In this document: in pieces, positions 14,201-22,124 of the stretch
How the letters are laid out: the number at the start of each line of letters is the position of its first letter
Numbering within the stretch: position 1 is the stretch's first letter
Source of the DNA: Gammaproteobacteria bacterium
GTDB taxonomy: Bacteria > Pseudomonadota > Gammaproteobacteria > Thiohalomonadales > Thiohalomonadaceae
Direction: 5' to 3'
Length of the DNA stretch: 24,395 nucleotides
Assembly (NCBI GenBank): GCA_023228645.1
Contig: JALOAT010000055.1
Coordinates: 1-24,395, forward strand
Translations under genes and position numbers: made by a program
Notes under the pieces: generated by a model
Seen by the model: the letters and a program-made list of their open reading frames with translations, nothing else
Databases searched by the model: none
What the model was told of the DNA's origin: nothing

Positions 14201-16191
14201 TGGAACAGGGCGCCGCCGCCGCCGCGGTGCCCATGCTGGCGCGCGCCGTTGCACTGGATGCGAAGAGCTACGAGGCCCAGTTCCTGCTGGCGCGTGCGGC
14301 CTTCGCCAGCGGCGAGCTGAGTGAGGCGGCGGAGGCGGCCCGCGCCGCCCACCGCATCGACGAGCAGCGCACCGAGCCACTGGTGCTGCTGGCGGACATC
14401 TCGGCCAGCCAGGGCAAGAACGGCGCGGCCATCGCCTACCTCAAGCAGGCGCTGGAGAAGAACAGCGCCGACTACGCCCTGCACCTGAAGCTCGGCACTC
14501 TTTACCTGGAAAACAACCTGTTCGACGCCGCGCAGGCCTCCCTGCAGCAGGCCGTGCTGGTGAACGGCGCCCACGCGGAGCCGCACGCGCTGCTCGGCCG
14601 GCTGCACCTGAAACGCCGGGCCTATGACGAGGCCATCGGCAGTTTCGAGAAGGCGCTCGCGCTGACCCCCAGCGACGGCAACCGCCTGCTGCTGGAGACC
14701 GCCTACGCCGAGCGCAAGCGTTCCCTGGAATTCAGCTCCAACGCGCCGCCGGTGGTGCTGCGCGACCTGGAGCTGTACCCGGTGTTCTCCGCCGCCTACA
14801 AGCAATACGCGGATGCGCCGGTGGGCGCCGTGCGCGTGGAGAACGCGGGCAACGTGGACCTGGGCAATCTGAAACTCACCTTCACCATCAAGGGCTACAT
14901 GGATTTCCCCGCCCAGGTGGACATCCCGCTGCTGAAGGCCAACAGCATCGAGCGCATTCCGCTCAAGGCCGCCTTCAACAACAAGGTACTGGAGGTGGAC
15001 GAGGACACCGGCGTGCAGGTGGAAGTGGCCCTCGGCTACACGCGCGACGGCCAGGCCGACGCCATCACCCTGACCCAGCCCATGACCCTGTACGGCAAGA
15101 ACGCCATCCTCTGGTCGCGTGCGCCCATGGTCGGCGCCTTCATCACGCCCAAGGACGACACCCTGCGCGACTTTGTCCGCAGTGCGGTCAACGCCATGAA
15201 ACCGGAACCCGGTCCGCTGAACGGCCGCGTGGTCACGGCCATGACCCTGTTCAGCGCGCTGTCGGCGCACGGGGTGCGTTACGTCACCGATCCGAACGCG
15301 CCGTATTCCAAGCTGGCGGAGGACCAGGTGGACTACGTGCAGTTTGCCCGCGAGACCCTCAAGTTCAAGAGCGGCGACTGTGACGACCTGACCGTGCTGT
15401 TCAGCGCCGCGCTGGAGAACCTGGGCATCGAGACGGCGGTGCTCGATGTGCCGGGCCATCTGCTGCTGATGTTCGACACCGGGCTCAGGCCCGACCAGGC
15501 CGACACCGTGAGCACTGATCCGGAACTGCTCGCCATCCACGACGGCCGCGTGTGGATCCCGCTCGAGACCACCATGATCGCCACCTCCTTCGGCGAGGCC
15601 TGGACCGAGGGTGCGCGCAAGTACCGCGAGCACGCGGCCGCCGGCAAGCTCACGGTGGTGCCGGTGCACGAGGCCTGGGGCACCTACCAGCCGGTAACCC
15701 TGAAGCCCGCCGGCTACGACCTGCCGCTGCCTTCGGTTGAGAGCGCCGCACCGCTGCTGCGCCATGATCGCGCGGTGCTGCTGGAACGCAGCCTGGAGCG
15801 CCTGGTCGCCCCGTACCGCGCCATGCTGGCGGTGGCACCGGACAATCGCGCCGCACGCATGCAGATGGCCATCGTCTACGCGCGCAACGGCCTGGACGAG
15901 AAGGCCTTCGCCATCCTCGACGAACTGGCGGCCCAGGCGGAGGACGCGGCGGTGTTCAACAACCGCGGCAACGTGCACCTGGCGCGCGGCGAGACCAACC
16001 GCGCCCTCAAGAGCTATTTGCGCGCCGAGCAGCTCGACCCGGCGGACGCGCGCATCAAGCTCAACGTGGCCATCGCCCATTACAAGGCGTCCGGCATGGA
16101 AGAGGCGCGCAAGAAATTTGCCGAGGCCGCCGCCCTCGACGCCGGCGTGGCGACCGAGAATGCCGGCTTCGCCAAGTTGCTGGGGCTCTGA
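11212..16191 (+). CDS. Giant exported NHL / FN3-like / TPR / CARDB-like / transglutaminase-like protein
   Basis: A 1,659-residue protein. Residues 1-25 form a signal peptide (cut near AVSA-EQ). Residues ~30-590 are beta-propeller repeats of NHL type, with recurring RLYVADRHHNRIAVFGPDG and RIYVVDRSNRRVQIFNPQG units, enough for about two propellers. About 596-676 is fibronectin-III-like (VRLSWRPAG...SYQVFAG). About 681-1168 is a long TPR array. About 1177-1300 resembles a CARDB/adhesion-type beta domain (VRVENAGNVDLGNLKLTF). About 1307-1476 is a transglutaminase-like cysteine domain with Cys-1390 in KSGDCDDLTVLFSAALENLG, His-1416 in VPGHLLLMFD, and Asp-1422 or Glu-1452 (WIPLETT) as third member. 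More TPRs close the protein. ATG 11212 is chosen for the signal peptide and an AAGGA just upstream. It is probably a periplasmic or surface scaffold with protease or crosslinking-type chemistry; the function is unproven. It heads an operon with a CHASE2 cyclase. Confidence 0.85.
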   Translation: MLTTTSAVRLFGAATLCLTIGAVSAEQIHLNRTLAGTDAAHAFNYVAGLAAQSDGALLVLDSRDNTLLRVGDAPLRLSMGEAGMFSGSRVQGIAVLDGGRLALAIGNEVRLLGADGAQQTRFGDGGDAEGRIGTPSAVAWSINRRLYVADRHHNRIAVFGPDGVFLEQFSGNKAMPLDTPEHLMVDRRERVYVFARGRSGTITIFDADRKPLRQLVGTELRKTFGTPALRLTAMTVDPVTGLLYLGDSEQGRIYAYDWEKQRVVTRFGTKGNQPGQFSDIAALALLPDGQLAVADNGARKVELFSLPPSGLAPLERVYLPTVALGGAHPATCTVAYREGEALWCLGRERSVRLGADGKPSLTLAGLKAPIAAAFDTARIAVIDDDRLKLFGRDGGLLFDSGSNRVAPSNNLDFGSDQFDSATEGKFHKPVDVFMRHQRIYVVDRSNRRVQIFNPQGLYLDKLAAPKDETWRFDEPVAVAVDSRGRIFVADDDQRRVLAFDANKRPLFSLDVGFSELFDLDVDADDQLYVLGATKTNGARVAVFQDDKLRFSLAAESADPAGLAEPVSLSVSRSGPTTVSVYDSKRQRLLDYAWHQVPPAVEGLEVAGSISSVRLSWRPAGRAFVRSYQVFAGADAQGPWQPVGETAASELLVETPPEDAAFYRALAVSDHAMAGPPSAAVPDRFREGHRLYSAGRFPEAVTVFTALHEDEPRNADALRFLGLSLMAQGQWDAARRYFEYLAELPGQAVAGLELQADALERAGELAEARKVMNRLLATGQAPQAAYRRCGNLALLLDDAIDAIQCLEEAVDQVPEDAMALLLLGRAYIALDVIDQGRAALEKARAAAPGDAAIIVATARLEEGLGDDARAVALYDEALALKPDDQAVRLALARALLRTGAQERVRNLALELTRHEATAGDGHYLLGITALAAERHGEALIALTKATRAAPQHADAWLATAEAYAKMGKHERVREPLAQAANADAHSFDAALRLGRFDLEQGAAAAAVPMLARAVALDAKSYEAQFLLARAAFASGELSEAAEAARAAHRIDEQRTEPLVLLADISASQGKNGAAIAYLKQALEKNSADYALHLKLGTLYLENNLFDAAQASLQQAVLVNGAHAEPHALLGRLHLKRRAYDEAIGSFEKALALTPSDGNRLLLETAYAERKRSLEFSSNAPPVVLRDLELYPVFSAAYKQYADAPVGAVRVENAGNVDLGNLKLTFTIKGYMDFPAQVDIPLLKANSIERIPLKAAFNNKVLEVDEDTGVQVEVALGYTRDGQADAITLTQPMTLYGKNAILWSRAPMVGAFITPKDDTLRDFVRSAVNAMKPEPGPLNGRVVTAMTLFSALSAHGVRYVTDPNAPYSKLAEDQVDYVQFARETLKFKSGDCDDLTVLFSAALENLGIETAVLDVPGHLLLMFDTGLRPDQADTVSTDPELLAIHDGRVWIPLETTMIATSFGEAWTEGARKYREHAAAGKLTVVPVHEAWGTYQPVTLKPAGYDLPLPSVESAAPLLRHDRAVLLERSLERLVAPYRAMLAVAPDNRAARMQMAIVYARNGLDEKAFAILDELAAQAEDAAVFNNRGNVHLARGETNRALKSYLRAEQLDPADARIKLNVAIAHYKASGMEEARKKFAEAAALDAGVATENAGFAKLLGL

Positions 16192-16210
16192 CGGTCGCAG
16201 CGACTCGCAG

Positions 16211-16239
16211 GTCACGTTGACGCGCCGCGTCTACGTGAC
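16211..16239. repeat. 29-bp palindrome, copy 2
   Basis: Two 13-base arms, GTCACGTTGACGC and GCGTCTACGTGAC, flank a GCC loop with one stem mismatch. It is the inverted counterpart of 9381-9409 with identical arms. It sits 20 bp after the stop of the giant gene and ~80 bp before the next operon gene, where a transcript hairpin could protect or attenuate mRNA. Confidence 0.9.
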
Positions 16240-16321
16240 AACAACCCGGGCAAAGGCACCATTCAGGAACGGTGTGCACAACGGCGCACGACGAAGCATG
16301 ACGGACGAGGAGTCCTCGAAC

Positions 16322-16864
16322 ATGAAAACAAAGCTGATTACGTTATTGGTCTCCCTGACCCTGGCCCTGCCCGTGTTCGCTGCCGAACCGTCCAAGCCGG
16401 CGCCGCCGCCGGCGGGCGCATCGTCGCTGCTCATCGATGCGCTGCGCAGCCTCAGCGGCCTGCTGCCCAAGCCCGAGGCGCCGCGTAACGAAGCCGGCGC
16501 CGTATCGACCATCGGTATTCGCGGCAACGAAAGCACCGCCACACTGATTACGCCCTATTGGAAGGACGACCGCAGCAACGACCCGGCCTTCAAGGCGCAG
16601 CTGGAGGCCTACCTGGCCGCCCACAACCTGTTGCAGGCGCAGCGCTGGGACGAGGCACAGCAGGCCATGGTCCGCTTCCTCGGCGAGCATCCCAACAGCG
16701 ACCTCACGCCCCATGCGCGCTTCGGCCAGGCGCTCGCCGTGGCGGGTGTCGGCAACGGCGCCGCGGCCGCGAGCCAGTTCCAACAGTTTGCCCGCGACTA
16801 CCCGCAGCACCCGTTGCGCGGTGAAGCGGAACGACTGGCGACCGCCTTGCGCGCCGCGCAGTAA
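16322..16864 (+). CDS. Small exported helical-repeat (TPR-like) protein
   Basis: A 180-residue protein with a clear signal peptide (MKTKLITLLVSLTLALPVFA, cleaved before AEPSKP). A proline-rich linker follows, and a helical region from ~95 to the end reads as two TPR-like units (AHNLLQAQRWDEAQQAMVRF, then ARFGQALAVAGVGNGAAAAS). It is probably periplasmic. ATG 16322 is chosen because GAGGAG lies 9 bases upstream and it starts the signal peptide; an in-frame ATG at 16298 would add eight residues. It lies between the giant repeat protein and the CHASE2 cyclase, only 8 bp before the latter, so co-transcription is very likely. It may bridge the two, but that is inference. No named family is recognised. 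Confidence 0.78.
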   Translation: MKTKLITLLVSLTLALPVFAAEPSKPAPPPAGASSLLIDALRSLSGLLPKPEAPRNEAGAVSTIGIRGNESTATLITPYWKDDRSNDPAFKAQLEAYLAAHNLLQAQRWDEAQQAMVRFLGEHPNSDLTPHARFGQALAVAGVGNGAAAASQFQQFARDYPQHPLRGEAERLATALRAAQ

Positions 16865-16872
16865 ACGCCCTC

Positions 16873-19083
16873 ATGAAGGGCCGCCTGTTCCCGGTCAGCG
16901 TGGGCATCGCGCTCACGCTGCTGGTGCTCTGGCTGCAGTTCACCTCGCTGCCGCTGGCCCGCCAGGCCATGCAGCGCCTCGACTATCTCGCCTACGACCT
17001 GCGCCTCGAGGCCACCCTCGGCGAACCCCGGGTGGACCCGCGGGTGGTCATCGTGGACGTGGACGAGAAGAGCCTGCAGGCGGAAGGGCACTGGCCCTGG
17101 CCGCGGGACCGCATCGCCGAACTGGTGGACAGGCTGTTCGCTCAGGGTGCGGCGGTGGTGGCTTTCGACGTGGTGTTCGCCGAGGCCGAGCGCAACAGCG
17201 CGCAGGCGGTGCTGACGCGCCTGCACAGCCGCGGCATCCGCGACGAGGCCCTGGCGCGCGTGTTGGGCGCGCGTGTCAGCGAGTTCGACAACAATGCGCG
17301 CCTGGCGGACAAGATCGCCGGCCGCGACGTGGTGCTGGGCTTCATTCTCCATTCGCGCGACGAACCGCCCACCGGAGTACTACCCCAGGCCCTGGTGTTC
17401 GCCGATCCGGAACAGGTCGCGCAGACCAGCCTGCCGCGCGCCGTCGGCTACACGGGCAATATCGAGGTGTTGCAAGGGGCCAGCCCCTACGGCGGTTTCT
17501 TCAGCCTGATGCCCGACAGCGACGGCATCTACCGGCGCGCACCCATGCTGCAGCGCGTCGGCGATCAGGTCTATCCGTCCCTGGCCCTTGAGGCGGTACG
17601 GCTTTATCTGCTGGCCGAGCGGATCGATCTGCAGACCGCCTGGCTCGGCAACGAACAGGTGGTGGAAGTCATCCGCATCGGTGATCGCCGGGTGCCGACC
17701 GACGCCCTGGCCCGCGCCATGATCCCGTTCCACGGCGGGCGGGGCAGTTTCCCCTACGTCTCCGCCACGGACGTGCTGCACGGGCGCGTGCCGGACGCCA
17801 CGCTCGCCGGCAACATCGTGCTCATCGGCACCACGGCCCAGGGGCTGTTCGATCTGCGCGCCACGCCGGTGCAGAGCATCTTCCCCGGGGTGGAGGTGCA
17901 CGCGAACCTCATCGCCGGCATGCTCGACAACCGCTTTCCCGTGGAACCCTCGTGGGCCGCCGGCGCCAACTTCACGTTGACCGTGCTGCTCGGCCTGCTG
18001 CTCGCCTTCCTGCTGCCGCGGCTGTCGCCCTCGGCGATGGTCCTGGCGACCCTGAGCGTGGCCGCCGCCGCCATGGGCGCCAACGTCAGCCTGTGGACCG
18101 GGAGCGGCATCAATCTCGCCATGGCGCCGGCGGTGCTACTGGTCGGCTCCATCCCCACCTTCAATATCGCCTTCGGATTCTGGCGCGAGTCCCGCGGCCG
18201 GCGTCGGCTCAAGGCCATGTTCGGCCAGTACGTGCCGCCGCAACTGGTGGAGGAGATGAACCGTCATCCCGACCGCAATTACGGCTTCACCGGCGACAGT
18301 CGCGAGATGTCCGTGCTGTTCTGCGACATCCGCGGTTTCACCACGCTGTCGGAACGGCTCACCGCAACTCAGCTGAAAGAGCTGCTTAACCAGTTCTTCA
18401 CGCCCATGACGCGCGTGGTGTTCGAGCACCGCGGCACCATCGACAAATACGTGGGCGACATGATCATGGCCTTCTGGGGTGCGCCGGTGGACGACCCGGA
18501 GCATGCCCGGCACGCGGTTTCCGCAGCGCTGGCCATGCTGCGCGAAGCGGAGCGCCTGAGTGCGGCGTTCACGGCGAAGGGGCTGCCCGAGGTGGCCGTG
18601 GGCATCGGCATCAACTCCGGCGTGATGAACGTGGGCGACATGGGTTCCGAGTACCGCCGCGCCTACACGGTCATCGGCGACGCGGTGAATCTCGCCTCGC
18701 GCCTGGAGGGCATGACCCGTTTCTATCGGGTCGGCCTGGTGATTGGTGAAGGCACCTACCAATACGTCCGCGAGCACGTCGTGTGCCGCGAACTGGACCG
18801 CGTGCGCGTGAAGGGCAAGACCGAGGCAGTGACCGTGTACGAGCCGCTGTGCCCGCGCGCGGCCGGGACGGCGGAACTGCATGCGGAACTGGCGCAGCTC
18901 AGCACGGCCCTCGCGCGCTTTCGCGCCCGCGACTGGCAGGCCGCCGATGCGGCGTTTGCCCAGCTTGAAACCGCGTGCCCGGACGTGTATCTGTATGCCC
19001 TGTACCGGCAGCGCATCGCAGCGCTGCGCGTCGACGAACCCGGTGAAGACTGGGATGGCGTGTACGAACGAACCACCAAGTGA
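16873..19083 (+). CDS. CHASE2-domain class III adenylate cyclase
   Basis: A 736-residue membrane receptor cyclase. One N-terminal helix (~7-25) leads to a periplasmic CHASE2 sensor (~27-350; RVVIVDVDEKSLQAEGHWPWPRDR, VVAFDVVFAEAE, NIVLIGTTAQGLFDLRATPV, FPGVEVHANLIAGML). Three membrane helices (~355-435) and a class III cyclase domain (~480-660) follow. Metal-binding Asp-485 is in VLFCDIRGFTTLSE and Asp-529 in DKYVGDMIMAFWG. Lys-525 and Asp-603 are the purine-selecting residues expected for ATP rather than GTP. Asn-606 and Arg-610 in DAVNLASRLEGM are the transition-state residues. All are present, so it should make cAMP. The C-terminal ~70 residues are helical and charged. No good ribosome site precedes ATG 16873, only 8 bp from the previous stop, suggesting coupled translation. 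CHASE2 ligands are unknown; the two exported operon partners are candidates for signal input. Confidence 0.93.
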   Translation: MKGRLFPVSVGIALTLLVLWLQFTSLPLARQAMQRLDYLAYDLRLEATLGEPRVDPRVVIVDVDEKSLQAEGHWPWPRDRIAELVDRLFAQGAAVVAFDVVFAEAERNSAQAVLTRLHSRGIRDEALARVLGARVSEFDNNARLADKIAGRDVVLGFILHSRDEPPTGVLPQALVFADPEQVAQTSLPRAVGYTGNIEVLQGASPYGGFFSLMPDSDGIYRRAPMLQRVGDQVYPSLALEAVRLYLLAERIDLQTAWLGNEQVVEVIRIGDRRVPTDALARAMIPFHGGRGSFPYVSATDVLHGRVPDATLAGNIVLIGTTAQGLFDLRATPVQSIFPGVEVHANLIAGMLDNRFPVEPSWAAGANFTLTVLLGLLLAFLLPRLSPSAMVLATLSVAAAAMGANVSLWTGSGINLAMAPAVLLVGSIPTFNIAFGFWRESRGRRRLKAMFGQYVPPQLVEEMNRHPDRNYGFTGDSREMSVLFCDIRGFTTLSERLTATQLKELLNQFFTPMTRVVFEHRGTIDKYVGDMIMAFWGAPVDDPEHARHAVSAALAMLREAERLSAAFTAKGLPEVAVGIGINSGVMNVGDMGSEYRRAYTVIGDAVNLASRLEGMTRFYRVGLVIGEGTYQYVREHVVCRELDRVRVKGKTEAVTVYEPLCPRAAGTAELHAELAQLSTALARFRARDWQAADAAFAQLETACPDVYLYALYRQRIAALRVDEPGEDWDGVYERTTK

Positions 19084-19182
19084 CCGATGCCGGTGTGTCC
19101 GAGACCAAGAATAACCGTGCTGTGAACGCCTGCCTGCCATAAGCCGCCCCTCATTTTGCCGATTTCCAGCCGATAACCGCGT

Positions 19183-19565
19183 ACGTGCAAGACCCGCTAC
19201 CTCCTGGCCGCCGGTCTGATGCTGTTTGCTTCCCAGGCCCTGGCGCGGCTGGATATCTATGAGATGCAAAGGCTCATCGAATCGGGCCAGGAAGCGGCTT
19301 ATCAGCTTGCCTTGCCGTATCGCAGTGCCTACGAAGGGTTTGCCCTGTTCGACTTCTATTACGGCTGGGCCGCCCTCGACAGCGGTCATCTGGATGAGGG
19401 CGTGTTCGCCCTTGCGCGCGTGGTCATGCAGCAGCCGGACAATTCGTCGGCCCCCAGCCCGAACACGCCATGGGCAGCTACGGACTGAAGGGGACGGCCA
19501 CCACCTCGCCCATCGGGCTCAGCGGGACCTTCGTGCTGGAGAAAGGCCCCGTGGACCCGCTATAG
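19183..19565 (+). pseudogene. Remnant of an exported TPR-type protein gene
   Basis: The frame from 19183 reads like a signal peptide (KTRYLLAAGLMLFASQALA) followed by a TPR-like start (FDFYYGWAALDSGHLDEGVF, then FALARVVMQQPDN). The expected start codon reads ACG; the first in-frame ATG is 19219, inside the signal sequence. The TPR frame breaks off after QQPDN and ends at 19488. In another frame, 19437-19565 has an open tail (MGSYGLKGTATTSPIGLSGT) ending at a TAG that is followed within 10 bp by a strong hairpin, as a true gene end would be. The simplest reading is an N-terminus joined to a C-terminus by deletion and frameshift. A short functional peptide starting at 19219 cannot be excluded. 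The original product is not recognised beyond TPR. Confidence 0.5.
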
Positions 19566-19570
19566 CGTGA

Positions 19571-20064
19571 CGGCCGGTCACTCGTCGCCGCGCGACAAGC
19601 GACCGGCGAATCTCCGCCGCACGCCCGACCGAGCGGTTTGCTCCTTATCCCGTCGATAACCAGCAGCGCCTGCCCATAGCCACCAGCGGTCTTACCGTGC
19701 CCATAAGCGACGCTGCCGGAGTTTCCGAAGGATCGTTTTTACCCATGGACAACGGAACGAGTTTGACTAGCCTTAGGCAGCATTGAACGGCAGCACGATT
19801 CTGTTTCCGGCGAAGATCGTAACGGGAAAGGTAATAGAAGTGACGCCAACTCAACTTCCGCACACTACGTCGTTGTCGACAGCATCGTTTCCACCTTCCG
19901 CAAAGGCCATGGTCGGAGCGCTCGGCGAGACGCCCCTGCCGTCAGACATGATCACGGGGGGGGAGGGGGTTCTGCCACCCGCCGTCGGACTGCTGCTGGT
20001 CGCGCTGATCGGCCTGGTGGCCGTGACACGGCGAGGATGGTTCCGCGCCGGCGACAAACACTGA
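19571..20064 (+). pseudogene. Possible remnant of a surface protein with C-terminal membrane anchor
   Basis: The stop-free frame 19571-19783 has protein-like, less GC-driven composition in its second half (YPVDNQQRLPIATSGLTVPI). It ends at a TGA (19784) exactly where a second frame opens (TTG 19783 to 20064; 93 residues). The second frame ends in a glycine-rich spacer, LPPAVGLLLVALIGLVAVTRR and a short charged tail. That tripartite end resembles C-terminal sorting tails (PEP-CTERM-like) but lacks the exact motif, and no exosortase is visible here. The two frames could be one gene broken by a frameshift at ~19783. No ribosome binding site is evident for the TTG. Low confidence. Confidence 0.3.
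19573..19607. other. Strong hairpin, terminator-like
   Basis: GCCGGTC (19573-19579) pairs with GACCGGC (19601-19607), with an inner stem CTCGTCGC / GCGACAAG (one mismatch) and loop CGC. It follows a stop codon by a few bases. No T tract follows, so intrinsic termination is uncertain. Confidence 0.6.
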
Positions 20065-20178
20065 TTCCGCCCGTACGAAAGATCGCATACATCGCCGGGA
20101 CGCAATGAAGCCCGGCCGGTGAGAGATTCGTTCGTTCGCCGTGGCACAGGCGAGCGATACCATGAGGTGACAGGGAAG

Positions 20179-21819
20179 ATGGAGTTCTTGCCGGTACTCG
20201 CGATGGCGATGGCAATCAGTCTGGTCGTCATTCCGCTGATGGTCCGTCACGCGGTCCGCCTTGGACTTATCGACCAACCCGATCCACGCAAGGTCCACCA
20301 CCTGCCCATACCGCGGGTCGGTGGCGCCGGGATCGTGCTCGGTGCGCTGATACCGGTCGGCGTGGCGCTGCGGGACGAGCCGCTGATGCTGACCTATATC
20401 CTCGGCGCCATCGTGCTGACGCTGTTCGGCCTGTGGGACGACCGCAAAGAACTGGGCCACTACGTGAAGTTCATCGGCCAGTTCGCCGCCGTCGTTCCGG
20501 TCGTGTACGTGGGCGATCTCTACGTGACCCATTTCCCGTTTGTGGGCGAGGGCGTGATACCGGAGGCGACGGCCCGGGCATTCACGCTCATCGCGCTGGT
20601 CGGCATGATCAACGCCATGAACCACTCCGACGGACTCGACGGCCTGGCCGGCGGCGAGGCGCTGCTGAGCCTCGGCGTACTCGGGTTCTTATTTTTTCTC
20701 AGTGGCGCATCACCGGCACTTATCGTCGTGGTGGCGACCATCGGCGGCGTGTTCGGTTTCCTGCGCTACAACACCCACCCGGCGGGCGTGTTCATGGGCG
20801 ACGCGGGAAGCCAGTTCCTGGGCTTCACCATCGGTTTCCTCTTGATCCTGCTCACGCAACAGGCCGAGCCGTCGCTAAGCCCGGCCGTCGTGCTGCTCAT
20901 TGTCGGACTGCCCGTTGCCGACATCCTGGTAGTGTTCTGGAAGCGTGCGACCAGTGGCCGCAACTGGTTCCGCGCTACCCGCAACCACGTGCACCACCGG
21001 CTGCTCCAGCTGGGTTTTCTGCATCATGAGGCGGTGATCCTCATTTATCTCATTCAGTTGCTCTTCCTCGTCGCTGCGATCTGGCTGAGACACGCGCCGG
21101 ACGCCTACCTGCTCGGGGTATACCTCGGCGTGTGTCTGGTGCTGTTCGGCGGCATGTCGCTCGCCGAACGCCGCGCTTGGCGATTCGAACCCATCTGGCG
21201 TGGGCAGGGATGGATGTCCGCAGGGGGCGCGGACGGTTTTCACTGGCGTGTGCGTGCGCCGCGGCGTTTCCTCGAATACGGGATTCCGCTGTACCTGATC
21301 GCGTCCAGTCTGCGCGTGGACAAGATCCCGGTGGATGCGGCAACGACGGCGAGCGTACTGTTCGCAGTGCTGCTCCTGGCGCGGCTCAGCAATCTGCGTC
21401 TGCACGCGTCGGTGCGTAGCGCCCTGGTGTTCGCTGCCTCCACCGTGGTCATTTACCTGTCGCACGATTATCTGGAACTGCCGGCGCTCGCTGGAATGGT
21501 CGAGGGCTGCGTGCTGGCATTGTTTGCCGTCAGTATCGTCGCAGCCATGCGCTATTCTCCACGGCGGCGGAAGCGCGAGTTCGTGCCGACGGCCATGGAT
21601 TTTTTGGTGGTCATTGCGCTGGTGCTGGCCATTGTCGCGCAGGGCAATTACCTGGAGTTCGGTGTACCCGGGCTCGCCGGCATGATTTTCGCCACGGGTG
21701 TGGTTTTCTACGGCTGCGAGTTGCTTATTACGGAGAGACGCGAGCATCGCCACTTGCTGGATCTGGCAACGTTGCTCGCCATGGCGATTCTGACCACCAA
21801 GGGGCTGTTGACCGTGTGA
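20179..21819 (+). CDS. MraY/WecA-family polyprenyl-phosphate sugar-1-P transferase with extra C-terminal membrane domain
   Basis: A 546-residue multi-pass protein of glycosyltransferase family 4, which moves a sugar-1-phosphate from a UDP-sugar to undecaprenyl phosphate to start a surface polysaccharide. Signature blocks are PDPRKVHHLPIPRVGG, LWDDRKELG (Asp-87, Asp-88), NAMNHSDGLDGLAGG (Asp-151, Asp-154), FMGDAGSQFLGF (Asp-208) and the cytoplasmic HVHHRL (His-270 to His-273). ATG 20179 is chosen because GAGGTGA lies 8 bases upstream and the first helix begins there; an in-frame start at 20119 would add 20 polar residues. WecA/TagO-like enzymes end near 350 residues. Here about 200 more follow, with several hydrophobic helices and a charged break RRRKRE, possibly an added membrane module. 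It opens the polysaccharide locus. Confidence 0.9.
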   Translation: MEFLPVLAMAMAISLVVIPLMVRHAVRLGLIDQPDPRKVHHLPIPRVGGAGIVLGALIPVGVALRDEPLMLTYILGAIVLTLFGLWDDRKELGHYVKFIGQFAAVVPVVYVGDLYVTHFPFVGEGVIPEATARAFTLIALVGMINAMNHSDGLDGLAGGEALLSLGVLGFLFFLSGASPALIVVVATIGGVFGFLRYNTHPAGVFMGDAGSQFLGFTIGFLLILLTQQAEPSLSPAVVLLIVGLPVADILVVFWKRATSGRNWFRATRNHVHHRLLQLGFLHHEAVILIYLIQLLFLVAAIWLRHAPDAYLLGVYLGVCLVLFGGMSLAERRAWRFEPIWRGQGWMSAGGADGFHWRVRAPRRFLEYGIPLYLIASSLRVDKIPVDAATTASVLFAVLLLARLSNLRLHASVRSALVFAASTVVIYLSHDYLELPALAGMVEGCVLALFAVSIVAAMRYSPRRRKREFVPTAMDFLVVIALVLAIVAQGNYLEFGVPGLAGMIFATGVVFYGCELLITERREHRHLLDLATLLAMAILTTKGLLTV

Positions 21820-21842
21820 GTGCGGAACGTCGCAGGTAACGC

Positions 21843-21869
21843 GGCGCCGGTAGGCGCGCCTCACTTTTT
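21843..21869 (+). terminator. Possible intrinsic terminator after the glycosyltransferase gene
   Basis: GGCGC (21843-21847) pairs with GCGCC (21856-21860), followed four bases later by TTTTT (21865-21869). It sits 24 bp after the stop codon. The stem is short but fully GC. Confidence 0.45.
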
Positions 21870-21991
21870 ACGAACACACATCGACCACATTGCCCCTGCG
21901 GCTGGCACGGCCAGCGCATGGGCGACGCTACTGGCGTCATGACAGGGAAGTCGGCTGAACCAGTCATGGATCACGCCACCCGCGGTTTGGG

Positions 21992-22010
21992 CGGCGAATG
22001 GCGGTAGCGT
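21992..22010 (+). repeat. 19-bp direct repeat, copy 1
   Basis: Perfectly identical to 22125-22143, 133 bp apart. It may be a regulator binding site or a duplication scar. Confidence 0.9.
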
Positions 22011-22124
22011 TCCCGAAGCGGCACCGGCATGTGCGCGCGGTTTGCCGGGAACGGACGGGTGAACTATACCTAACCGCGCCTAAAGCTTGTTGCGCAAAAC
22101 CATCAGCCAGACGGCGTCTAATGA

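Noticed and set aside
13039..16215. Very long open frame on the minus strand opposite the giant protein gene
   Set aside because: It mirrors codon bias of the plus-strand GC-rich gene, has no recognisable domains, and is antisense to clear NHL/TPR/transglutaminase coding.
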